DNA of 64,000 nucleotides from CAIWHR01 sp040007035 (lineage in GTDB: Bacteria; Pseudomonadota; Gammaproteobacteria; Burkholderiales; Casimicrobiaceae): the NCBI GenBank assembly GCA_040007035.1, contig JBDTVU010000003.1, positions 12,757-76,756 on the forward strand. The letters are read 5' to 3'. Below the pieces are notes generated by a model. It searched no databases. It was given only the letters and a program-made list of their open reading frames with translations, and was not told where the DNA came from. The position numbers and the translations under genes are program-made. Shown here in pieces: positions 1 to 11,010 of the stretch. Every line of letters starts with the position of its first letter. Position 1 is the first letter of the stretch.

Positions 1-387
1 CGGGCCGGGCGCGAACTCGACGTCCGCCAGCGCCTCCGGCGGCAGTGCCCACGACGACTCGAGGATCGCGTTGTCGCGCGCGACGATGTGCGGAAAGGTC
101 ACGCCGCGCACCAGCTGGACCGCGAAGATCTCCTCGACCTCGCCGGAAAAGCGCAGCCGCGCAACGTTCTCGCCGGTCTCGATGTTCACGACCCAGATGC
201 CGCTCGCGCGGTCCGGGTTCTCGTCGGTGATCGGGATTTCGGTGAACGGATTGCTCGCGCGAAGCTGGGACAGGCCGACGAAATGCGTGTGCAAACGCGC
301 GCCGTCGCCGCGCACGACGATCAGCATGTTCTTCTGGAACGTCGTCGCCAGCAGCGTACCCATGAGCGCCCGCAACAATCCGGGCAT
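1..387 (-). CDS. Shortened TIGR03032/DUF4915-like protein (runs off the window edge)
   Basis: The reading frame is open from about 387 down to base 1, so the 3' end lies outside the window. The translation begins MPGLLRALMGTLL, and the next stretch (about residues 9-35, ending in LHTHF) resembles the N-terminal strand of TIGR03032 proteins. It is followed at once by FVGLSQLR and, further on, VEEIFAVQL, which belong near the C-terminus of that family. The central part of the propeller, roughly 200 residues in full-length members as I remember them, appears missing without a frame break. The start is uncertain: ATG at 387 has GGAG only 2 nt upstream, and a second in-frame ATG lies at 363. A TACAAT -10-like hexamer lies on the minus strand at 481-476. 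Family assignment is from remembered motifs, not a search. Confidence 0.5.
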   Translation of the reverse strand, partial: MPGLLRALMGTLLATTFQKNMLIVVRGDGARLHTHFVGLSQLRASNPFTEIPITDENPDRASGIWVVNIETGENVARLRFSGEVEEIFAVQLVRGVTFPHIVARDNAILESSWALPPEALADVEFAPGP

Positions 388-581
388 CTCTCCGTCATGG
401 ACGCTGCCCAGGGGTGTGGATTCTCGTGCAGGCTCGGTCAGGGGGGCGCGGCATCGGGGGGGCGCGGCAGCGCGAATTGTACAGGCGCGCCACTGTGACG
501 CCGCGTCGAATGCGCTCCAATGTCGACCGGGCGCCGCCGGTGCCGCGCGCGGTAATCCACGGCCCGCGACTGCGAAGCGCG

Positions 582-1276
582 TCAGTCCTCGAAGCCGCCC
601 TGCGCGCGGAGCGCCCGCGATTCCGGCGACGCGAGCCGGCGCACGAACTCGCGTGCCTCGTCCGGATGGGCGGCGCCCGTGCTGACTGCCGCCGTGTACA
701 CCGTCACCAGCTCGAACACGTCCGGCAGCGGACCGACCAGCACGACGCCGGCCGTGTACCGGATCTCGGTGATCTGCGTGCAGCCGATCGCTCCGCGCGG
801 GCCGGCGGCGGCGAGCTCGCGCATCGCCGTCGCGCCGTTCGGAAACGGCTTCAGCCGCGGCTCCACGTCGGCGAGGATGCCGAGCCGCTTCAGCACGTCG
901 GCGAAGTGGATGCCGGCCGTCGCGCGCTGCGGATCGGGAAGGTAGATAGCGGGCGCGGCGACGAGCGCACGGGACAGCGCGCCGGCGTCGCCGATCGACG
1001 GCTGCGGCTCGCCGGCGCGGACGGCGATTCCCGTGCGCACGCGGCCGAGCGGGGCCGCCGTGCCGGGGACGATTTCGCCGTCCTTCTCGAGGCCCGCGAT
1101 CATCGCCTCGGTGAGGATGACGACGTCGCAGGGCTCGCCCGACTTGATCCGCTCCTTCATCGCGCCGACGGCGCCGAACGCGCCCTTGACCTCGGCGCCG
1201 GTGTCGGCGAAAAACGCGCCGGCGAGCGCGGCGACGAGGCCCCTGGCCGCGCCGGCCGAGAGGATCGGCAGCTCCA

Positions 1277-1277
<1 letters not shown>
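582..1277 (-). CDS. ModA-like substrate-binding protein (SBP_bac_11 type), no signal peptide
   Basis: This 231-residue protein has the periplasmic-binding-protein type II fold signature of molybdate/tungstate-like binders: an N-terminal MELPILSAGAARG strand, then a CDVVILTEAMIAGL segment and a C-terminal helix ending SRALRAQGGFED. It has no signal peptide or lipobox, which is odd for an extracytoplasmic binder. Its ATG shares one base with the stop of the upstream Bug gene (TGATG), so the two are translationally coupled. It may be a cytoplasmic sensor of the same ligand or a member whose export signal has been lost. The substrate cannot be read from the sequence. Confidence 0.7.
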
Positions 1278-2248
<971 letters not shown>

Positions 2249-2381
2249 GACTCCTCCGGTACGGGGTTTGGTACCTGCAGTGGCGGCCCAATGTACACGA
2301 AGCGGCTGCGCGCCGGCAAAAGCCGCGGGTGACGCGGCGGCGGCCTGCAGCGCAACAGTGGCCGCCGCCGCGCCCGGCCCG

Positions 2382-2387
2382 TAAAAT
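2382..2387 (+). promoter_or_regulatory. -10 hexamer TAAAAT before the 2420 gene
   Basis: TAAAAT matches the sigma70 -10 consensus at five of six positions and lies about 33 bp before the ATG at 2420. No good -35 box is seen at the expected distance. Confidence 0.4.
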
Positions 2388-2419
2388 CGCGTTTTCAGGA
2401 TTGCCCCGAAAGGACCGCC

Positions 2420-2821
2420 ATGCCCGCCGACAGCTCCACCCGCGGCACCGAAATGACGATGGACGCCGCGGCGCTGTACCGCGAGGAGATGGTCACCGAC
2501 CGCAAGCTCGGGCTGTTGCGCGTGATGATTCCCATCCGTGCCGACGGCTCGGCGGACCCCGCCCGCGTGACGATTTACACCGGCGAGGCACAGTTGATGA
2601 CCAACGTCGGCCCGTTGCCGATCAGCTTCGACATCCCGGCGGCCGACCTCACGGAAGCGGTCGCCCATTACGCCGACGCGGCGAAGGTCGGCGTCGAGCG
2701 CGCGATGCGCGAACTGCAGGAAATGCGGCGGCAGGCGTCATCGTCGATCGTGATCCCGCCGTCGGGCGCGATGCCGCCGATCGGCGGCCTCGGAGGCGGC
2801 GGCAAGATCCAGATGCCGTAG
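2420..2821 (+). CDS. Conserved hypothetical cytoplasmic protein, 133 aa
   Basis: This soluble protein has no signal peptide or membrane segment. The first 110 residues look folded: MTMDAAALYREEMVTDRK, then RVMIPIRADGSADPAR, a strand-rich YTGEAQLMT segment and a long helix ending RELQEMRRQASSS. They are followed by a Gly/Pro-rich tail (PPIGGLGGGGKIQMP). I recall similar short proteins in betaproteobacteria but know no function. The start is supported by GGA about 8 nt upstream and by the TAAAAT hexamer at 2382. It stands alone, ending 40 bp before the convergent LysR gene. Confidence 0.75.
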   Translation: MPADSSTRGTEMTMDAAALYREEMVTDRKLGLLRVMIPIRADGSADPARVTIYTGEAQLMTNVGPLPISFDIPAADLTEAVAHYADAAKVGVERAMRELQEMRRQASSSIVIPPSGAMPPIGGLGGGGKIQMP

Positions 2822-2861
2822 CGGCACGGCGGGGCACCCGACCCGGCAGCGCGCGAACCGG

Positions 2862-3818
2862 TCAGCGTGAAGACTTGCGCCGGCTCTCCCCGGCCGGGGC
2901 CGGCGCCGATGGCGGCAGCTCCCACTCGGCGCGCCCGGCGTAGCGCAGGACGAGGAAGTCGACGAACGCGCGCACCTTCGCCGACAGATGTCGCCGGCTC
3001 GGATACACCGCGTACACGCTGCTCGCCGGCGACCGGTACGCCGGCAGCAATCGCACCAGCCGCCCGCTGCGGATCTCCGGCCCGACGATGAAATCCGGCT
3101 CGTGCGCGATGCCGACGCCGGCCACGGCGAGCGCGGTCTGCATCCGGCCGTTGTTCGAGTGGGCCGGCCCGGCAACTTTCACGCTGTGCTCGCGGCCTTC
3201 GGCGTCGTCGAAGCGCCAGAGGTTGCCGGCCGGCGAGTATTCGTAGGTGAGGCAAGCGTGCTGCGCCAGGTCCTCGGGCGTCGCCGGTGTGCCGCGGCGG
3301 GCGAGGTATGTGGGCGCGGCGCAGGCGACGAGGCCGACCGCACCGAGCCGGCGCCCGATCAGCGCCTGGCTGCCGATGCCGCCGATGCGGATCGCGAGGT
3401 CGATGCCCTCGTCGACGATGTCGACGGCGCGGTCGGAAAGCTCGACGTCGAACCGAAGCTGCGGATGGCGCGCTGCGAATTCGGCGATCGCCGGCGCGAG
3501 ATGGCGGATGCCGAACGTCACCGCGCAGGTGAGCTTCAGTGTGCCGCGCGGCACCACGGCCGCCGCCGTCACCGCCTGCTCGGCCTCCTCGAGGTCGGCG
3601 AGCAACTGGACGCTGCGCTCGTAGAACGCCTGCCCGCTCTCGGTCAGCGACAGCCGTCGCGTCGTCCGGTTCAGCAGGCGGGCGTCCAGATGAGCCTCGA
3701 GGTCGCCGACGTGCCGCGACACGGCCGACGTCGACATCGACAGCCGGTCGGCGGCGCGGGCGAAGCTGCCCTGCTCGACGACCTTGGCGAAGACCGTGAC
3801 GGCGAGGAAGCGGTCCAT
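2862..3818 (-). CDS. LysR-type transcriptional regulator
   Basis: A 318-residue LysR regulator. The winged helix-turn-helix occupies residues 1-60 (SFARAADRLSMSTSAVSRHV, then LLNRTTRRLSLTESG), followed by a LysR substrate-binding domain from about residue 90. It belongs to the large subgroup near DsdC/PecT/YafC-like regulators, which often act on redox or detoxification genes. It is transcribed divergently from doxX with a 119-bp AT-richer gap, so DoxX and possibly the dioxygenase after it are its likely targets. The effector is unknown. The last ~25 residues are Arg/Ser/Pro-rich. Confidence 0.9.
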   Translation of the reverse strand: MDRFLAVTVFAKVVEQGSFARAADRLSMSTSAVSRHVGDLEAHLDARLLNRTTRRLSLTESGQAFYERSVQLLADLEEAEQAVTAAAVVPRGTLKLTCAVTFGIRHLAPAIAEFAARHPQLRFDVELSDRAVDIVDEGIDLAIRIGGIGSQALIGRRLGAVGLVACAAPTYLARRGTPATPEDLAQHACLTYEYSPAGNLWRFDDAEGREHSVKVAGPAHSNNGRMQTALAVAGVGIAHEPDFIVGPEIRSGRLVRLLPAYRSPASSVYAVYPSRRHLSAKVRAFVDFLVLRYAGRAEWELPPSAPAPAGESRRKSSR

Positions 3819-3937
3819 CTTATTATCCCGTTTTACGCAACAATCTATCGACAGTTATCATCTTTATCCCGATACGGTCAAGGCTCAAGATTCGAACCGT
3901 CGCGCCACCCGCGCCATCCACCGTCAAGGAGAAGACC
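3819..3937. promoter_or_regulatory. Divergent LysR/doxX control region
   Basis: This gap between the divergent LysR and doxX genes is clearly AT-richer than its surroundings. It contains the inverted repeat TATCG (3846-3850) / CGATA (3870-3874) and repeated TTATCCCG words. That is the usual layout for a LysR-controlled promoter pair. The operator itself is not certain. Confidence 0.4.
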
Positions 3938-4354
3938 ATGCAAGCTCAACGTTCAGACATCGCCGCGCTCGTGCTGCGGCTCGCGCTCGGCACGATGTTC
4001 GTCGCCCACGCGCTGCTCAAGGTGTTCGTGTTCACCGTGCCCGGCACCGTCGGTTTCTTCCAGTCCATCGGCTATCCAGGTGAACTCGCGTACGTGACGA
4101 TCGCGGCCGAGCTCGTCGGTGGCGCCATGCTGATCGCCGGCGTGTACTCGCGCTGGGTCGCGCTGGCACTGGTGCCGATCATGCTCGGCGCGCTGCAGGT
4201 GCATAGCGGCAACGGCTGGCTGTTCTCGTCGCCGAACGGCGGCTGGGAATACCCGGCGTTCTGGACCGTCACGCTGATCGTGCAGGCGCTGCTCGGCGAC
4301 GGCGCATACGCGCTGAAGCGCTCGGAGCCGACCCCCGTCCTCCGCACTGCCTGA
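3938..4354 (+). CDS. DoxX family membrane protein
   Basis: A 138-residue protein with about four hydrophobic helices and the DoxX/SURF4-like pattern (RLALGTMFVAHALLK, then FFQSIGYPGELAY, AELVGGAMLIAGVYSR and a final helix at about residues 100-120). DoxX proteins are small inner-membrane proteins linked to redox or oxidative-stress complexes; the exact role here is unknown. An AAGGAG ribosome-binding site lies just before the ATG. The gene is divergent from the LysR regulator and 87 bp before the dioxygenase, probably in one transcript with it. Confidence 0.88.
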   Translation: MQAQRSDIAALVLRLALGTMFVAHALLKVFVFTVPGTVGFFQSIGYPGELAYVTIAAELVGGAMLIAGVYSRWVALALVPIMLGALQVHSGNGWLFSSPNGGWEYPAFWTVTLIVQALLGDGAYALKRSEPTPVLRTA

Positions 4355-4441
4355 ACGAAACACCCGCGTCACCGCCCGGCCCCCGCCGGACGGTGTCCAC
4401 TTCATCGCTTCCCGCTGCCGCCCTCGAATGGAGTTGCGACC

Positions 4442-5233
4442 ATGACCCGCCTGCCGACGGTTTTCCTGTCCCACGGCTCGCCGATGCACGCGAAGGACGC
4501 CGGGGCGGCCGGACGTGCGTGGACGGCGCTCGCCCGCAGCCTGCCGCGGCCTGAGGCGGTGCTGATGGTGTCGGCGCACTGGGACACGTCGCTGCCGATG
4601 CTGACCGGCAATCCGAAGCCGCAGACGATCCACGACTTCGGCGGCTTCCCCGACGAGCTGTACAAGATCCGCTACGACGCGCCGGGCGCACCCGAGGTCG
4701 CCGCTCGCGCCGCGACGCTGCTGAAGGCCGCCGGCCTCACCGCCGGCATCGACGGCTGCCGCGGTCTCGACCATGGCGCGTGGGTGCCACTGCTGTCGAT
4801 GTATCCGGAAGCCGACGTGCCGGTGGTGCAGCTCTCGGTGCAGACGCAGCGCGGCATCGGCCACCACCTGCATCTGGGCGCGGCGATCGCGCCGCTCGCC
4901 GACGAGGGCGTGCTGATCGTCGGCTCCGGTCACGCGACGCACAACCTGCGCGACTGGATGACGACGATGCACCGCCCGTCCCCGCTGCCCTACGTGCCGG
5001 CGTTCGCCGACTGGCTCGCCGAGCGCCTCGCCGCGCACGACCGCGACGCCGTGATCGCCTATCGCGAGCAGGCGCCCGAGGCCGCGCGCGCGCATCCGAC
5101 CGAGGAGCACTTCGTCCCGCTGCCGGTGGCGTGGGCTGCTGCCGGCGACAACGCGCGCGCGGTTCGCGTGCACCGGGGGCAGGACGGCGCGGCACTTTCG
5201 ATGGACGCCTACCGGTTCGATCCGGCGGGCTGA
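4442..5233 (+). CDS. DODA-type class III extradiol ring-cleavage dioxygenase (YgiD-like)
   Basis: This 263-residue protein has the LigB/DODA fold. Metal-ligand segments are visible: FLSHGSPM near the N-terminus, MVSAHWDTS at about residue 42, and GLDHGAWVPLLSMYP at about residue 110, with a further GSGHATHNL motif. Relatives (YgiD, plant DOPA dioxygenase) cleave catechols with Fe or Zn. The physiological substrate here is not evident. The length is normal for the family. A GGAG ribosome-binding site lies before the ATG. The pairing with doxX and a divergent LysR gene suggests an inducible unit. Confidence 0.88.
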   Translation: MTRLPTVFLSHGSPMHAKDAGAAGRAWTALARSLPRPEAVLMVSAHWDTSLPMLTGNPKPQTIHDFGGFPDELYKIRYDAPGAPEVAARAATLLKAAGLTAGIDGCRGLDHGAWVPLLSMYPEADVPVVQLSVQTQRGIGHHLHLGAAIAPLADEGVLIVGSGHATHNLRDWMTTMHRPSPLPYVPAFADWLAERLAAHDRDAVIAYREQAPEAARAHPTEEHFVPLPVAWAAAGDNARAVRVHRGQDGAALSMDAYRFDPAG

Positions 5234-5361
5234 GTTCCCGCCCGGCGTCCGTCGCACATCGGACGATGCGATAAGATGGCGCGACCTGCACGCCCTGTGC
5301 GAAGCCTGCGCGTGCACATCGGCGCTGCACCGACGATTCGCTTCACCGATCCTCTCGCCCG

Positions 5362-5667
5362 ATGCCTGCCGCCAACGCCCCGATCGACGTCCGCCACAAC
5401 GCCGCCGCCTCGCGCTTCGAGGCCGTCGTCGACGGCCTGCTCTGCCGCGCCGACTACGCGCTGGTCGATGGCGTGATGCGCATGCACCACACCGAGGTGC
5501 CGGCGACGCTCGCAGGCCGCGGGATCGCCGGCCGCCTCGTCGACGCCGCATTTGCACACGCCGAGGCGAACGGACTCGCGGTCGAGCCGCGGTGCTCGTA
5601 CGTGCGCGCGTACGTGAAGCGCCATCCGGAAACGCACCGGCTGATTTCCGGCGGTTTCACGCGCTGA
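5362..5667 (+). CDS. Small GNAT-fold N-acetyltransferase (YjdJ type)
   Basis: A 101-residue single-domain protein of the minimal GNAT subgroup. The acetyl-CoA segment is seen in HHTEVPATLAGRGIAGRLVD, followed by a helix and the C-terminal RCSYVRAYVKRHPE motif typical of YjdJ/GTL-like acetyltransferases. The substrate is unknown. The ribosome-binding site is weak. TAAGAT (5272-5277) is a possible -10 hexamer. It is a separate small gene between the dioxygenase and the secreted protein at 5827. Confidence 0.85.
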   Translation: MPAANAPIDVRHNAAASRFEAVVDGLLCRADYALVDGVMRMHHTEVPATLAGRGIAGRLVDAAFAHAEANGLAVEPRCSYVRAYVKRHPETHRLISGGFTR

Positions 5668-5794
5668 CGGCACCGCCCGGGGTAGCGTCGATGTCGACGG
5701 CGGTCAAGATCGCGCCGGCGCCGGTCTCCCGCATGTCCGCGTCGAGCGCAGCGGCCGATGGCGCGCGCCGCGGCGGCCCGGCGCTGGCGGAACC

Positions 5795-5800
5795 ACTATA
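5795..5800 (+). promoter_or_regulatory. Perfect sigma70 -10 box TATAAT
   Basis: TATAAT lies 27 bp before the ATG at 5827 in otherwise GC-rich DNA. No clear -35 box is visible. It would place the transcription start near 5807. Confidence 0.6.
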
Positions 5801-5826
5801 ATTGCGCATCATCTTCGGAGAAAGTC

Positions 5827-6222
5827 ATGAATCGATTCGTGTTCGCTGTCGGGCTCGTCGCCGTCGTTGCCGGCGCGTCGTCGGCCGTTGCCGTCAATCC
5901 CCTCAACGCCGGCGTCACCCCCTCGACCGGCGCCGAGCCGGCGGCCGCCGTCAACTACAAGACGCTGATGACCCCGCGCGAGCGGACCGCCTTCCGTCAA
6001 GTCATGCGCACTTCGGCTACCGTCGACGATTGCACCGCCTATGTCCGCGACTGGCAGACGAAGCTCGACGCACGGGCGAAGGAGAAGGGTGTCGCTTCGG
6101 TGAACATGCCGAAGACCGACGCGTGCGAGCGCAAGTCGACAGCCGCCAAGGCCGACCCGGCCGCGAAGCCGGCCGCTCCGGCAACCCCCGCGACGCCTGC
6201 AGCGCCCGCCGCCGGGAAATAG
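5827..6222 (+). CDS. Small exported Ala/Pro-tailed protein of unknown function
   Basis: A 131-residue protein. Residues 1-22 (MNRFVFAVGLVAVVAGASSA, then VA) form a signal peptide. The mature part has one short folded region (LMTPRERTAFRQVMRT, then CTAYVRDWQTKLDARAKEKG) and two cysteines that could form a periplasmic disulfide. The C-terminus is an Ala/Pro/Lys-rich low-complexity tail. I do not recognise a family. The start is set by the GGAGAAAG ribosome-binding site and the TATAAT box; a longer frame from 5758 lacks a signal peptide and was rejected. Confidence 0.7.
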   Translation: MNRFVFAVGLVAVVAGASSAVAVNPLNAGVTPSTGAEPAAAVNYKTLMTPRERTAFRQVMRTSATVDDCTAYVRDWQTKLDARAKEKGVASVNMPKTDACERKSTAAKADPAAKPAAPATPATPAAPAAGK

Positions 6223-6295
6223 CCGGCGGTCGCAATGCCCGCGCCGGGCGCGCCGCGATCAGGCGGCCCGCGCGGCGCGCGGGCCGTCCGCCCCG

Positions 6296-7747
6296 TCAGC
6301 GCAGCATCAGGTTGTACGGCACGCCGACGACCAGCAGCACGACGATGAAGATCACGCCGAAGATCGCGCCGAGCCGCCAGTAGTCCTTGCCCGGGATGTA
6401 GCCGCTTCCGTAATAGACCGGGCTCGGGCCCGTCGCGTACGGCGTCAGCACGCCCATGATGCCGAGCGTCATCAGCAGCAGCACCGAGAACAGCGGCATG
6501 TCGATGCCGGGGACCGTCCCGCCGACGGCGAGCATCACCGGCAGCAGCGCGGTGACGTGCGCCGTGATGCTGGCGAACAGGTAGTGGGTGAAGAAGAACA
6601 CCACGACCAGCGCCACCATCGCCGTCATCGGCGAGAATCCGCCCATCTGCGCGGCGACCAGGTCGGCGAACCACTTGACGAAGCCGACCCTGTTGAGGCC
6701 GTCGGCGAGCGCGACCAGCGTCGCGAACCACGCCAGCGTGTTCCACGCCTGCCTGTTCGACAGCATGTCGTCCCAGGTGACGATGCCGGTCACCAGCATC
6801 AGGCAGACGACGATCAGCGCGGCGGTGGTCGCGTTGACCCACGACTCGCCGAAGATCCACATCGCCAGCGCGATGACGACGAGCAGCGCCAGCGTGATCT
6901 CGCGATGGCTGATCCGGCCCAGCTTGTCGAGCTCCTTGGCCGCCCACGCCGGGACCTCGCTGCTTTCCTTCACCTCGGGCGGGTAGATCCAGTAGACGAG
7001 CAGCGGCAGCAGCAGGATCAGCACGATGCCGACCGGCGCAAACGCGATCGCCCACGTCGCCCACGAGACGTCGACCTTGGCGATCTTCCTCACCATCTCG
7101 GTGGCGAGCAGGTTCGGCGCCAGTGCGGTGACGAACATCGAACTCGTCACGCAGGTGGCGGCGATCGCCGTCCACATCAGGTAGCCGCCGATGCGCCGCG
7201 ACGACGGGTCGTTCGGCAACGACTGGAACAGCGGCGGCAGGTTCTTGATCACCGGATAGATCGTGCCGGCGGAACGCGCGGTGTTCGACGGCGTGAATGG
7301 CGACAGGATGACGTCGGCGAACGTGATCGCGTAGCCGAGGGTCAGCGTCCGCCGGCCCAGCGCCTTGACCAGCACGAGCGAGATCCGCTTGCCGAGGCCG
7401 GTCTTGTCGTAGCCCAGCGCGAACATGAACGCGGCGAAGATGAGCCAGACCACGGTGTTCGAGAATCCGGACAGCGCCCACGCGATGGCCGCGTTGGCCG
7501 GCTTGAACCCCGGCTTGGCGAGCTCCTCGGCGCCGAAGAGCACCCACGGCGAAAGCAGCGTCGCCAGCGTGATGCCGATGAGCCCGACTGCCGCGCCGGG
7601 CAACGGCTCCACCATCAGCGCAACGATGACGCCCGCGAAGATCGCGAAGAAGTACCACGCGTGCGGCGCGAGTCCGGCGGGCGCCGGGATGATGGCGATG
7701 ACCACAGCCACCGCGAGAGGAGCGACCGCTTTCCAGGAGATGGCCAT
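6296..7747 (-). CDS. DASS family (CitT/SLC13) di-/tricarboxylate permease
   Basis: A 483-residue polytopic inner-membrane transporter with about 12 hydrophobic helices. The SNT-type helix-hairpin motifs of the divalent-anion:Na+ symporter family are visible (ILSPFTPSNTARSAGTIYPV in the first half, GVLTPYATGPSPVYYGSGY in the second). Family members move citrate, tartrate, succinate or 2-oxoglutarate, often by antiport. The gene lies upstream of dcuB and aspA on the same strand but 260 bp away. Its own promoter region holds a weak FNR-like box at 7824. It likely supplies C4-dicarboxylates for the fumarate branch. Confidence 0.88.
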   Translation of the reverse strand: MAISWKAVAPLAVAVVIAIIPAPAGLAPHAWYFFAIFAGVIVALMVEPLPGAAVGLIGITLATLLSPWVLFGAEELAKPGFKPANAAIAWALSGFSNTVVWLIFAAFMFALGYDKTGLGKRISLVLVKALGRRTLTLGYAITFADVILSPFTPSNTARSAGTIYPVIKNLPPLFQSLPNDPSSRRIGGYLMWTAIAATCVTSSMFVTALAPNLLATEMVRKIAKVDVSWATWAIAFAPVGIVLILLLPLLVYWIYPPEVKESSEVPAWAAKELDKLGRISHREITLALLVVIALAMWIFGESWVNATTAALIVVCLMLVTGIVTWDDMLSNRQAWNTLAWFATLVALADGLNRVGFVKWFADLVAAQMGGFSPMTAMVALVVVFFFTHYLFASITAHVTALLPVMLAVGGTVPGIDMPLFSVLLLMTLGIMGVLTPYATGPSPVYYGSGYIPGKDYWRLGAIFGVIFIVVLLVVGVPYNLMLR

Positions 7748-7796
7748 GACCGGGCCCTTTCTGCACGCACCGCGAATGGCGGCGCTTCAACTGATC

Positions 7797-7837
7797 ATTT
7801 TCCCCCGGCGAGAGACGGCGACGTTGACGCGGCTCAA
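7797..7837 (-). promoter_or_regulatory. Weak FNR/DNR-type box plus -10 before the DASS permease
   Basis: TTGACGCGGCTCAA (7824-7837) keeps seven of ten positions of TTGAT-N4-ATCAA. GAAAAT on the minus strand at 7802-7797 is centred 31 bp away, the class II distance. It is the weakest member of the series in this window. The rest of the 7748-8006 gap shows nothing else. Confidence 0.35.
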
Positions 7838-8006
7838 TGCGCGTCGCGGGCGGGCATCGCCGCTGCGACACGCCGTCGCGGGGCCGCCGACGAAGCCGGC
7901 GGGCCGAAGCGAAGCGGACGGGCGCGATGCCCGTCCGCCTTCGTCCAACCCGTGCCGCACGAGGACGGCGAACGTGAATCCGGTCGCCGCCGTTCGCAGC
8001 GCGCCG

Positions 8007-9332
8007 TCAGAACAGCATCCGGGCGATCGCGAGCCCAGTGATGACCGCCACCGCGGTGGCGACGATCCCGGGGATCATGAACGAGTGGTTGATCACGTAC
8101 TTGCCGATCTTCGTCGTCCCGGACAGGTCGAAGTTGATCGCCGCGATCAGCGAGCCGTAGGTCGGGATGAAGAAGTAGCCGTTGACCGACGGGAACATCG
8201 CGATCAGGAACTGCGGCGGGATGCCGAGTGCGATGCCGAGCGGCATCAACGCGCGGGTCGTCGCTGCCTGGCTGTACAGCAGCACCGACGCGAAGAACAG
8301 GCCGAAGGCGAACGTCCACGGCGCGACCTTCGCCCAGTCGCCGATCGCCGGCACGATCACGTCCTTGTGCGCGGCGATGAAGCTGTCGCCGAGCCATGCG
8401 AGGCCGAAGATGCCGATCACCGCGACAACGCCCGCGCGCAGCGTCGGCGTCTTGGGCACCTCGTCGACGATGATTTTGGTCACCACCAGCATGATCGCCG
8501 CGACCGACATCATCACGATCTCGATCACGATCGGCATTGCCAACGCGCTCTTCGCGCCGGGCAGCGTGCGCAGGGCGGGGAAGAAACCGAACAGCACGAC
8601 CAGCGCGACGCCGGTCAGGAACACGAACGCCGACGCCTTCGCCGCGGGCTTCAACGGCCTGCGGTCGGAGTCAACCGCAGGCGCCGGGATCGCGCCGGCC
8701 GCGAGCCGCGCCTGGTACTCCGGATCGTCCTTCAGGTCCTTGCCGATGAACATCGAGACGATCGCCGCGGCGACGACACCCGTCAGCGTCGCCGGCACGC
8801 ACACCATCAGGATCTCCGGCAGCCCCCACTGCGTCAGGCCCTTCTCGGAAAACAGGCCGATCATCGCCGCGGTGGCCGCGGCGACCGGGCTGGCCGTGAT
8901 CGCCTGTTGCGACGCGATCGTCGCCACGGCCATCGGCCGCTCAGGCCGGATGCCGTTGCGGTGCGCGGTCTCGTAGATCACCGGCAGCAGCGGGTAGACG
9001 ATGTGCCCGGTGCCCGCGAGGAACGTGAACGTCCACGTGGTGAGCGGCGCGACGATCGTCACGTACTTCGGGTTGGCGCGGATGATGCGCTCGGCGATGC
9101 GGACCAGGAAGTCGATGCCGCCCGCCGCATCCATCACCGACGCGGCCATGATGACCGCGAGGATGATCAGCATCACGTCGACCGGCGGCGAGGTCGGGTT
9201 GACACCGAAGGCGACGACCAGCACCAGCAGGCCGACGGCACCCCACAGGCCAAGGCCGACACCGGACGAGCGCGCGCCCATCCATATCGCCGCCAGCACG
9301 ACGACGAATTGCAGAACGATTGTCAATGACAT
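8007..9332 (-). CDS. dcuB: Anaerobic C4-dicarboxylate transporter DcuB
   Basis: A 441-residue inner-membrane protein with 10-12 hydrophobic segments. It carries DcuB signatures: a PPVDVMLIILAVIMAAS segment, then RANPKYVTIVAPLTTW, GTGHIVYPLLPVIYE and GIRPERPMAVATI. DcuB exchanges fumarate, aspartate or malate for succinate during fumarate respiration. It follows aspA by 35 bp on the same strand and has a strong GGGGAGAGAG ribosome-binding site, so it is cotranscribed from the aspA promoter. It resembles DcuB more than DcuA in the PPVDVM and GTGH motifs. Confidence 0.93.
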   Translation of the reverse strand: MSLTIVLQFVVVLAAIWMGARSSGVGLGLWGAVGLLVLVVAFGVNPTSPPVDVMLIILAVIMAASVMDAAGGIDFLVRIAERIIRANPKYVTIVAPLTTWTFTFLAGTGHIVYPLLPVIYETAHRNGIRPERPMAVATIASQQAITASPVAAATAAMIGLFSEKGLTQWGLPEILMVCVPATLTGVVAAAIVSMFIGKDLKDDPEYQARLAAGAIPAPAVDSDRRPLKPAAKASAFVFLTGVALVVLFGFFPALRTLPGAKSALAMPIVIEIVMMSVAAIMLVVTKIIVDEVPKTPTLRAGVVAVIGIFGLAWLGDSFIAAHKDVIVPAIGDWAKVAPWTFAFGLFFASVLLYSQAATTRALMPLGIALGIPPQFLIAMFPSVNGYFFIPTYGSLIAAINFDLSGTTKIGKYVINHSFMIPGIVATAVAVITGLAIARMLF

Positions 9333-9367
9333 GTTTCTCTCTCCCCGGGGCAGGTGCCCCTTCTACG

Positions 9368-10771
<1,404 letters not shown>

Positions 10772-10862
10772 GGGTGGCTCCTCGGTGGGTCAGGCCGCGC
10801 GGCGATGCGCGCGGCGCAGCGGCCGGCAGAACGCGTCGACCGAAGGCGACGGAATGCAGACG

Positions 10863-10903
10863 ATTATCCGCAGTGCCGCGCGGCGTCTCTTGACGGCCGT
10901 CAA
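10863..10903 (-). promoter_or_regulatory. FNR/DNR-type promoter of aspA-dcuB
   Basis: The perfect palindrome TTGAC-GGCC-GTCAA (10890-10903) is centred 31 bp from GATAAT (minus strand 10868-10863; five of six to TATAAT). This is the class II geometry, with the activator at about -41.5. The transcription start would be near 10856. Confidence 0.65.
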
Positions 10904-10949
10904 CGGCACGGTCGCCTGCGGGTGCGACACAGTGCCGCGCCGAAAGCGA

Positions 10950-10983
10950 CGAAGGCGCTGCCCGAACCCGGACAGCGCCTTCG
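10950..10983. terminator. Hairpin after frdB
   Basis: CGAAGGCGCTG (10950-10960) pairs perfectly with CAGCGCCTTCG (10973-10983) around a 12-nt loop, 28 bp after the frdB stop on the minus strand. The T-tract is weak. Confidence 0.6.
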
Positions 10984-11010
10984 CTGCAGACTGCGCGCGG
11001 TGTCGCGCCG

